Assembly: GCF_000003605.2 (NCBI RefSeq)
Contig: NW_003116956.1
Location: 1-35,441, forward strand
Direction: 5' to 3'
DNA length: 35,441 bases
Source: Saccoglossus kowalevskii
Lineage: Eukaryota; Hemichordata; Enteropneusta; Harrimaniidae
Positions 9,901 through 35,441 of this stretch are shown here, one piece after another. The number at the start of each line of letters is the position of its first letter. The first letter of the stretch is position 1. A program made the translations under genes and the position numbers. The notes beneath the pieces were generated by a model. The model saw only the letters and a list, made by a program, of their open reading frames with translations. It was not told the DNA's origin and searched no databases.

Positions 9901-10043
9901 CTAATGAACATACTTTCTTTACTGACTTCTCCCTTTGTACTTTTCACTCCTTCCCTCAAATGGGTGAATACTCGAGTGACGCTGCATCGCAATTTTTGTG
10001 TCGCTGCAAGAGCTGAATTCACTGTTTCTAAATTTTCCGCCAT
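3862..10043 (-). CDS. MED27: Mediator of RNA polymerase II transcription subunit 27 (MED27), complete
   Basis: MED27 is a metazoan Mediator subunit acting in the nucleus between activators and RNA polymerase II. Eight minus-strand exons join in phase: 10043-9859, 8388-8244, 7939-7809, 7633-7540, 6569-6462, 6193-6152, 5578-5501 and 3996-3862. They give 305 residues, against 311 in human. Recognised segments in order: N-terminal helix MAENLETVNSALAATQKLR; NSGLLSLDPVQDKTPMY (about residues 82-98); a basic SAKRRKTQPT stretch; DNVVTTVDRSF; GRTLSAIVILRGLLIERVIV; LDLWTPSKYRVFQK; LTDHAMAAMLHYHLP; and the C-terminal PPTWRDFRTLEVCHENCRQ. The Cys pair C275/C278 plus H300/C303 looks like a zinc-binding set conserved in the family. 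An in-frame TAG lies 18 nt upstream of the ATG (10061-10059), fixing the start. Introns carry many MITE-like repeats. Confidence 0.96.
4115..4697 (-). mobile_element. Tandem-core interspersed repeat (pearl/Helentron-like), reverse copy
   Basis: Located in MED27 intron 7. Reverse-complemented, 4628-4694 matches the left flank of the larger element at 19182-19247 (GAGCGGAGCTTATCATATGA, then a GTCCGTCG-type microsatellite). Between there and about 4290 lie two-plus copies of the same core repeat, with 'gaggtccacatgtagtacctatatatgtaat' recurring about 154 bp apart. The outer part, 4120-4270, also matches 17318-17480. A microsatellite next to a core of about 157-bp tandem repeats between unique flanks recalls bivalve pearl elements, later grouped with Helentron-type non-autonomous elements. 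That class assignment is inference. Confidence 0.6.
5249..5405. mobile_element. MITE, about 157 bp, with near-perfect TIRs
   Basis: The left arm CTGTAAAATACTTTATTTT (5251-5269, extending to ggaat) is matched by the inverse arm ending at 5405, with one or two mismatches over about 30 bp. Inner text shows 'gaaggaatgattcagtgaaaataaa'. Further copies are at 7289-7501 and 3350-3433, with fragments near 20128-20158 and 27598-27641. It lies in the terminal MED27 intron just downstream of exon 7 on the transcript. No coding capacity. Confidence 0.75.
5501..5578 (-). CDS. MED27: MED27 exon 7
   Basis: Acceptor ttttttttgcag, donor TTTATG|GTAATT. It encodes 26 codons, LTDHAMAAMLHYHLP...GIRSFM, matching the human VTDHATTALLHYQLP...VRSFM. 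Phase 0 at both ends. Confidence 0.95.
5885..6023. mobile_element. TTAA-flanked MITE, copy A (MED27 intron 6)
   Basis: The phrases TTGAGTCCCAAGCGA, GATAACAACAC, GCTAAAAACGCAA, GCTTGTTTGTAAACAATGACA and ATGGCCATCTGAC match, in inverted orientation, the copy at 6856-7020. The ends are TTGAAGCGAGAG at the left and CTTTAAA at the right, consistent with a degenerate TTAA target duplication. piggyBac-type MITEs use TTAA; that assignment is inference. Confidence 0.65.
6152..6193 (-). CDS. MED27: MED27 exon 6 (42-nt microexon)
   Basis: The exon encodes exactly 14 codons, LDLWTPSKYRVFQK, with acceptor ataattctag and donor CAAAAG|GTACGT. It matches human LDIWSKSNYQVFQK residue for residue in length and fits phase 0 on both sides. 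It is too short for ordinary ORF finders. Confidence 0.93.
6462..6569 (-). CDS. MED27: MED27 exon 5
   Basis: Acceptor ttacttgtag, donor GGCACG|GTGAGT. It encodes 36 codons in phase 0 at both ends, starting ATVGRTLSAIVILRGLL and ending GYHENLHKDNGT. It matches the family's GKVLKVIVVMRSLFIDR...GYNEN segment. Confidence 0.94.
6856..7020. mobile_element. TTAA-flanked MITE, copy B (MED27 intron 4)
   Basis: The copy runs from TTAAAGCG (6856) to CGCTTTAA (7020), so its outermost bases are TTAA on both sides and the terminal 8 bp are inverted repeats. Over about 130 bp it is the reverse complement of copy A at 5885-6023. The pair brackets MED27 exons 5 and 6. Confidence 0.7.
7289..7501. mobile_element. 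MITE, about 213-bp variant of the 5249-5405 family
   Basis: The left arm is gtgaaatactttattttagctggaat and the right arm ends aaataaagtattttacagta at 7501. It is longer than the 157-bp copy, with internal partial duplications of the arm motif (tggaatttattttcactga and ggttttattttcactgaatcattccttcagcg). It lies in MED27 intron 4, about 40 bp beyond the exon 4 donor. Confidence 0.7.
7540..7633 (-). CDS. MED27: MED27 exon 4
   Basis: Acceptor cttctttttttcag, donor CTCCAG|GTATAT. It completes a His codon, then 31 codons: LVDNVVTTVDRSF...LTVNRPQGTGAVLQ. This lines up with the human DDVISRIDRMF...LSRPNGTSAML region. A MITE copy lies just downstream in the next intron (7289-7501). Confidence 0.93.
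7809..7939 (-). CDS. MED27: MED27 exon 3
   Basis: Acceptor ctttcccaaag, donor CAGCACA|GTAAGG. It begins LQSHASLAGAML and includes NSLKR and the basic SAKRRKTQPT segment, which matches the family's SAKRRPKAQPT region. The 131 nt leave two bases for the next exon. Confidence 0.93.
8244..8388 (-). CDS. MED27: MED27 exon 2
   Basis: Acceptor ctttatttcag, donor ACCAAG|GTACTG. The first base completes AGT (Ser62), then 48 codons follow carrying ELEKLSSSL and the highly conserved GLLSLDPVQDKTPMYTQLLQ stretch. Phase 2 in, phase 0 out. Confidence 0.96.
8650..9051. mobile_element. MITE, about 400 bp, in MED27 intron 1
   Basis: The left arm CAGACTTTTATTATCCCTTG at 8650 is matched by an inverse arm ending GTCTG at 9051 (reverse complement CAGACTTTTTTTATTCCTTG, continuing TTTCTCGA against TTTCGCGA). 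That is about 27 of 28 bases if a small length difference is allowed. The interior has 'gcgcccgccgac' and no coding frame. A target duplication was not clear. Confidence 0.65.
9052..9858. other. MED27 intron 1, proximal part
   Basis: AT-rich intron with a short (TA)n run near 9761-9773. Two overlapping opposite-strand open frames around 9014-9493 have no recognisable motif and are taken as chance. Nothing else identified. Confidence 0.45.
9859..10043 (-). CDS. MED27: MED27 exon 1
   Basis: Starts with ATG at 10043-10041 in the context AAAGATGGCGG and ends GACTTCAG|GTATTT at 9859. It supplies 61 codons plus two bases. The N-terminal helix (TQKLRCSVTRVFTHL) matches the family. The upstream in-frame stop rules out an N-terminal extension within this exon. 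Confidence 0.95.
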
Positions 10044-10047
10044 CTTT
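10036..10047 (-). promoter_or_regulatory. TISU/YY1-like element at the MED27 start codon
   Basis: The start codon lies in AAAGATGGCGGA on the minus strand. This matches the TISU consensus SAASATGGCGGC at 10 of 12 positions, and its core is a YY1 site. In animals such elements mark TATA-less genes with very short 5' UTRs. The in-frame stop 18 nt upstream is compatible with a short leader. Regulatory use is inferred. Confidence 0.5.
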
Positions 10048-10120
10048 GAATTGAACCCCTATCTTCATAAACTTTTGCGAAGTTGAGGGTTTCTTTTTGA
10101 CGAAGCTAAATACTCTTGTC

Positions 10121-10136
10121 AGCGCCCTCTTGTGGT
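10121..10136 (-). promoter_or_regulatory. CTCF-like motif near the MED27 promoter
   Basis: The minus strand reads CCACAAGAGGGCGCT, close to the bilaterian CTCF core (CCANNAGRKGGCRC). It is about 80 bp upstream of the MED27 ATG. The same 17 bases, ACCACAAGAGGGCGCTG, occur at 27872-27888 on the plus strand. Binding is inferred from motif only. Confidence 0.45.
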
Positions 10137-11560
10137 CATATGCTCTTTTCATTGTTTTTATCCATTCGTCATTGCTATGACGAGTTCATTTTTCTTTTAT
10201 TTCATAATAAATTACGTGTCCTCTAAGGACACACCCACAAAATAGAGAAGTACAGATGTACTAGTAAATAATATGTGCCGTGCTTAATCTACGGATACAA
10301 CTATTTTTTAAACCCCTTCTAACCATAGCACCGCTAGCAAACTATTAAGGTAATTTTACCAATATACTGAAATTGTGTTCCAGATGTTTTCACCAATGAA
10401 ATAGAATGACATTTTTTCCCAGTGACTTCGCCAATGAATTAGAATGACGTAATCCACTTGTAATTAGGGCATAAGCTCACAAATATTGGAAAACAATAAG
10501 TGCAAGATAAAATCATTCTGCAAACATTTGATCCTACCATTACAGACCTCACGACCATCTTGATTTTTGCCAATTTTTAACAAACTTGCTGCACTATTTA
10601 AACATAGACCCTATATAACTATCATTATACAAATAATTTGTACAAATAAACGCTTTCAATGTGTGGTTAATATCACAGCAATTAAGACCAAATTGCATAC
10701 AAGAATGAATTTGTGAATATAGTTTTATCAGAAATAAACCTCGATACTCAAACACAGGTTACCATGGAAACAGATGAATTTTATATTTTCAATAAATGTT
10801 CTCATCAATGTTTAAAGCAATACTGTAATAGAACCCAAAACGTCAATTTAACGTGGGCGCTGTAATAATAGCGGTTCTGGGGTTGCTGTAAACATGTTGC
10901 TTTCAGACACAGTCAGCTGGCGCACAAATGATAATAAAATAAATGCGATATTTACCATATAGAGGCCGCCATCTTGAATGTATCATAAAACTAAATAAAA
11001 GACAAGCTGTGAATTGCGTTTTCAGATTTCTACAAATCAAGACAAAAATGCCAATCTTTCACAGAAATACGATCCGTACAAAACAAAAACGACGAATTCG
11101 GCCTATTTTTGTCATCGGTTGGCTTAATATTACCCCCAACGGATAGTATTTGAGTAGAACGTTTTAAAATTGTAATCCCAGTTGTCAGCCCACATTTTTG
11201 AACCGTGGGTTATATGATGAGCGTCAGCTGATATTTGCTTCTTAACCTTTCTTTGTATTTTCCGTTATAAACAAATGTTTGTCGCCTGTTGTTTCGTTTC
11301 TAAAAAACAGTTTCTATGTGCCATCCATACACTTATGACGTAATAGTAATAATATAAAACACTACGTGTGCAATCTATGCTGTTTGTAGTTCCATAGTTA
11401 CCGTATTACTATCTGTATTTTATATCACATATACCAGTGACAATGAAACACAGCATTATTCACAGTGTAAGTGTCTTGCATCTATTGCTTATATTGTTTA
11501 ACAGCCCTGGCAAGCTAGTCTATCAACTTCTTTTTTTAATCAGGACCCTGGTATTTGAAA
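10137..11560. other. Divergent intergenic region, MED27 side
   Basis: No gene was recognised. There is a short duplicated phrase of about 35 bp (caccaatgaaatagaatgaca near 10392 and cgccaatgaattagaatgacg near 10429). A TISU-type element at 10965-10976 is described separately. The rest is AT-rich with no coding similarity I can name. Confidence 0.45.
10956..10976 (-). promoter_or_regulatory. Perfect TISU/YY1 motif with a possible mini first exon
   Basis: On the minus strand CAAGATGGCGGC (10976-10965) fits the TISU consensus exactly. The frame from its ATG reads MAASI and two bases, then a donor-like TG|GTAAAT at 10956/10955. This 17-nt coding piece ends in phase 2, the same phase as MED27 exon 1, so joining to MED27 exon 2 would stay in frame. 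It could be an alternative MED27 first exon, another promoter, or chance. Confidence 0.3.
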
Positions 11561-11579
11561 TGCCAAATAATGGCCATGC

Positions 11580-12052
11580 TCACGTGGCACGTGGCTCACA
11601 CGCACGTGTAAGAGTGTTCGTTTTCAAGCACGTTCTCACCACGGTTACTAAAACCGTGTTCTCACGTAACATCACATCCTTTCGACATACGTGAAAATGC
11701 TTGTTATATATATATATATTCTCGCTGATTTTAGCATGTTCTCACGAGAAGTTAAACGACTAAACACCACATCATTTCTACGTACGTGAGAATGATTTTT
11801 TCGACTATGTTCTTACGTAAATTTTAACAATGAAAAAATTAATCCAAAAATTAAAAGCGTATTCTCACGTAACATCGCATTATTTCTACGTACGTGAGAA
11901 TGATTGTCTTTTAGTATGCATGAAAAAAAAAACTGTAAGAGTTCGCACGCGTTTCAGTTTTTTAAACTCACGTGAAATTAATAACTATTCTAATACACAC
12001 GCGACAACATTGACAATAGCTGGTTTCCGGTTCAATTCACGTACGCGATAAA
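11580..12052. repeat. Cluster of ACGTG motifs and three palindromic 41-56-bp units
   Basis: Three related units lie at 11659-11699, 11739-11794 and 11861-11903. Each begins TTCTCACG and ends TACGTGARAATG, so each is an imperfect palindrome. Between and around them are CACGTG E-boxes (11581, 11589, 11603 and 11969 regions) and further ACGTA or ACGCG motifs up to 12048. ACGTG is the core of E-box and hypoxia-response elements. The unit structure could equally be a decayed tandem repeat. A (TA)n run separates units 1 and 2. Confidence 0.55.
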
Positions 12053-12464
12053 GAAGTAAAAATGGACCACCATTTGTCATATAAATAACACTCGTGCACA
12101 TTATTTGTGGGATTTTATAACACTGTACCTACATGAAGCATACCAAAACCATCGGGCTGGTAGCTTTCAAGGAAATATCGTTTTTTTTTTTTCCCAACAA
12201 ATTTTGGACGGTGCTAAAAACGAAGAATTCATGATAGGAACCCGAAATGAACAAATCGGATATAGGTCTACTCAAGGTACATACAATTTAAACATGGTTA
12301 TTTCTGTAGTTTTTTTCTTTCTGTCACTTGGTCTCTCAAAATAGCTTTAGAAATACATATATCAGCGCTTGCCAAAAGAAAAAAAAAACATAAATATCAT
12401 TAACTTACAGCTTTGAAAGCCAGACAATTGTTAGATATTGAAAAAAAATCACTATTTTAAACTA

Positions 12465-12950
12465 ATAATAATAATAATTTTATTAACACTTACACATTCC
12501 CCGGAGGGATTGGCAATGGTTACAAAAGTTTAAGAAGGAATAAAAGGTTACAAAACAGTAAATAGATGAAAAAACAAACAAAAAAAACAAAAACAATCTA
12601 AGCTAATACATTACAGATAATAGCAAGTATAAAATTATGATACTACGATAGATAGAAAACAAAATGCAAAACTCAAATAGTGAAAGAAGGTTGTCACTGG
12701 GGTTGCTGTCTTATCTCAAAACACTTCTTTAGGTACCTTGCTACGGAGAGTGTTAGGCCACTGTTGTTTAGCAAGGCTATGAATTGTGTCTTTTGGGCGG
12801 TGAGGGCGCTCTGTCGTTGGACGAGATGGTTTGGAGCGAGGAGGTGGCCGCCAGCTATTGTTTCTTCCATTCTTCTCTTTATAGTGGTAATTATGCTCCC
12901 GATGCTGGTTTTCAGATGTGTTGCCTGGTGTAGAAGTAGTGACATTACGA
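12465..12950 (-). mobile_element. Retroelement-like fragment with (TTA)n tail
   Basis: Read on the minus strand, an 83-codon open frame (12945-12694; it includes LLAPNHLVQRQSALTAQK and ends FEIRQQPQ) is followed by about 200 bp of A/T-rich sequence. That ends in GTGTTAATAAAATTATTATTATTATTA at 12465. A stop codon precedes the frame. A coding piece plus a simple TTA tail is typical of the 3' end of a non-LTR element or another retroposed transcript. I do not recognise the protein. No target duplication was found. Confidence 0.35.
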
Positions 12951-13060
12951 TGTTACATTTTCGACATTACATTTCGATGTTTGTTTTTTTTAAACTAATG
13001 ACACGTTTTGCAAATAGTGAACTCGAGTGTAGTGTTGTTTTAGAAAACTGCATTTTATGA

Positions 13061-14700
13061 AGTTTGTGAAAAACAAAAACAAAGACGCGATCTGAAAAAT
13101 AAATCTGAGCCCCATTCTGAATGCACGAAATAAAGTTCCAAATTTTGATAAAGAAAACAGTCAGAATAAATTCATATTGATTATGGGAAACCATACTCTA
13201 GCACCAGCCTTAGCTGTCTTCTTAAAAAAACAGCTATGGAACAAAACAGCAACAATCAGTGTATTAGGTTACAATTTGTGATCAATCTATATTCTGCATT
13301 CACCATTAGTTGGATTGTCAACTAGTACTTGCAAAAGTTGTTTTATGATAATCTTAGTTAGTTTGTTATAAATTATCAGTTATTACAAGTCCTTCCAACG
13401 TTATTATAAACATGTCACCATAGCGGCTGTGGTTTGCGGAGTGACTGTGACCCGTGAGCACATTTACCCATTACGTAATCCATCGGTTACGTCACGGTAT
13501 CTACCTGCAAATATTGCTGAAGACAAAAATTACTACCAAAGAATAAACATCAAATAACATTAATTAATTTTACTTTGTGTTTTTTATCTCGTCCGAGAAA
13601 CACGATATGAGGACAATAACTTGAAAGAACTGGTTTCAGTGACAATGTAAAACCATTTATTTTCACTGACATTTAATTTCACTATTTTGATGTTTTGAGC
13701 ATTTTCACGAATTTGTCAAGGAAACGACGAGTTATTATTACATCACAGTACCTCTGCTGAGAGACTGTGCTTACATGTTCATGTAGATTTAATTTAGCGG
13801 ATTTTACTTATCAGCAAAAACAGCGAAAGTTGCCGGTAAACTTTTATTGTAGATAGCTTTTCTCGGAGAATAACTTTCAAATTTAAAGTTGAATTCCCAA
13901 GTTGTATGATCTGTAGAAAACCTCTTACAGATCACTGTTATCATAAAGAATTTGGATTGTGTACATTTCCATATCCGGGACTAACATAATCCTAAAATCA
14001 ATTTAGAAGAACCTTGAGTACGGTTAGTAACCGTGCCTTGAATGATTACAGCAATAGGGATTATGGTCGGTTTGGTGATTACTATTTAGACTCCACGAGC
14101 TTAGTTGCCATACCAACTAATTTTCTCATTTTTCATGGTGACCCCTAACAATCAGTGGGATGTGTTCTGTATATGATAGGAAGTGGGAATGCAACTTAAT
14201 ATACTCTTCAGTCATGTTTTATGGGAAATAAATAACCATTTTGAAATTATTTCAAAATCTGGGGTTTTTGAAAGTGAAAAAAATGGTTCTTTTACCTTAC
14301 AATTAAGTTGTATTCCATCATTTTTCATGGTTTTATTTTTAAAGTAGCAATCTTTGAATAATAGTTGGCCAGTTTTCTCAAAATGAGGAGTGGTCGCAAA
14401 AATAGTATTTAAAAAAATACAATGGGACTAATTAGCAAGTCCTAGCTTTTTATGTTTTTGAAACATGTGATATATTTTACTTGTTTAAGATGAAAAACTA
14501 CTGGTATCATAAACTCGATTGCAACTCTATTGTCTATGATGTAACTGCGATGCCCCCCCCCCCCCCCTAACAAAGCAAACGCATGTTGCACGGCAGCTGT
14601 GTCGGGTGTTTCACTTGTGTCATGAACTTTGACAACAGTCAAAATGTGAACCAATCAAATCCACCCTTTGTCACGTTGCGACCCGTAACCTCGTTTTCAT
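13061..14700. other. Intergenic region upstream of SCaMC
   Basis: No gene recognised. There is a MITE-like stretch near 13625-13840 (ccatttattttcactgac ... cagcgaaagttgccgg) related in wording to the ctgtaaaatac family but lacking clear ends. A CRE-like TTACGTCAC is at about 13489-13497. A C16-type homopolymer lies at about 14553-14568. Confidence 0.4.
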
Positions 14701-14719
14701 TTACCATCCTCCCTTAATG

Positions 14720-14729
14720 GCGCATGCGT
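14720..14729 (+). promoter_or_regulatory. NRF-1-like site in the SCaMC promoter
   Basis: GCGCATGCGT matches the palindromic NRF-1 core (YGCGCAYGCGCR) except at the ends. It is 135 bp upstream of the carrier ATG in an otherwise AT-rich region. NRF-1 drives many nuclear genes for mitochondrial proteins, so the placement is sensible, but use is inferred. Confidence 0.45.
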
Positions 14730-14864
14730 ACATTCGGTGATTTCGAAAAACGAGACCGGCAAATTATTTGACGAAAATCGTCGATAATTTTATGGGAATA
14801 CTTGATACATATTTGTGGATATTCAGCCCGCGATTGTTAATTCTTCTAATTTCAACTGTTGGGG

Positions 14865-34818
<19,954 letters not shown>

Positions 34819-35441
34819 GTAGAACCATTTAAAAATTTTGTTATAATTTCAGCATGTGGCATATGCACTGGGTAAAAGCTTATACTAGGAGTATTGTCTA
34901 TACCCAGTGCATTTGCTGCTAAATTTTATTATTATGATTTTGCCGTACCATTGTTAAAACTCACAACTTTTTAGGAAAATGGAGGAGGATATTTAAAGAT
35001 GGTTTTGTACTAATAAAGTTATATTTGTCTCAACCGGACCAAGTGTTTACAAAAGTCTGTGTTAAGGTAGCGAGACTATTATTTGTGTTGAAAATTACGA
35101 TTTTCACATTTATTTATTAATTGATGAAATGCACTATAAACTTTCATATGATAAAGTCAACATAACATAGAATGTCATGTAAGTTGGTTAAAATGTATAT
35201 TTTCTGAAGGGAAGCAAGGCAGCCTCAGTAGTGTTTTCCAAAATCAACAATACAGGTTTAATCTGTGTGCCTATAAGTTTCAAAGATAAACTCAAGACAA
35301 AGCAATGTTAGCATGTGTTATCAGTAGCTATCTGACACACAATGAGTGTTTCCAAACATTCGAGTGGTTTGTCTCCGCCCCTGTTTGTTTCACAGATTAG
35401 TCATTTGCATATGAATGTGTCAGACACGAGGTCACACAGCC
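34819..35441. other. SCaMC intron 8, partial
   Basis: Sequence after the exon 8 donor to the window end. I find no frame matching the expected final carrier repeat. Nothing else recognised. Confidence 0.45.

Noticed and set aside
14553-14568. Poly-C run as a functional site
   Set aside because: A simple homopolymer, possibly length-variable or assembly-sensitive; no further support.
14859-14864. TTG six bases upstream as the SCaMC start
   Set aside because: The in-frame ATG at 14865 is the natural eukaryotic start; TTG is not needed.

Overview
The window is nuclear DNA from an animal: AT-rich, intron-dense, with spliceosomal GT-AG introns of hundreds of bases to about 10 kb and many short inverted-repeat transposons. 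The three genes encode bilaterian-type proteins (a GT25 collagen galactosyltransferase, Mediator subunit 27 and an EF-hand mitochondrial carrier). The repeat landscape (short TIR elements, tandem-core elements resembling bivalve 'pearl'/Helentron-type repeats, frequent TACATGTA) suggests a marine invertebrate such as a mollusc or hemichordate. I cannot fix the phylum from this sequence.

Layout. (1) 731-2599, plus strand: the last two coding exons of a procollagen galactosyltransferase (COLGALT/GLT25D family) ending in an HEEL ER-retrieval-like tail; the gene starts left of the window. (2) 3862-10043, minus strand: a complete eight-exon MED27 (Mediator subunit 27), 305 codons, including a 42-nt microexon. 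It converges with COLGALT; the stop codons are about 1.26 kb apart. (3) 10044-14864: a 4.8 kb divergent intergenic region. It holds a TISU/YY1-like start element, a CTCF-like motif, a cluster of ACGTG motifs, a retroelement-like fragment and an NRF-1-like site next to the next gene. (4) 14865-34818, plus strand: eight exons of an SLC25A25-like (SCaMC) calcium-regulated mitochondrial ATP-Mg/Pi carrier; the last coding exon or exons lie right of the window. I reconstructed all exons by matching reading phase across splice sites and comparing with remembered family architecture.

Main discovery candidate: 28125-28260 is an unlisted exon with good splice signals lying between carrier exons 2 and 3. 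It has the same entry and exit phase as exon 3 and is visibly related to it in its second half (HE.REFLL..P...W.H.T). Including both exons, or skipping both, gives an immediate stop codon, which is what a mutually exclusive exon pair should look like. The alternative exon replaces the fourth EF-hand loop with a stretch lacking the Ca2+ ligands, so splicing could change the calcium control of the carrier.

The three genes are functionally unrelated (ER collagen glycosylation, transcription, mitochondrial adenine nucleotide transport). Most remaining sequence is intron filled with MITE-like and tandem-core repeats, several in inverted pairs around exons.
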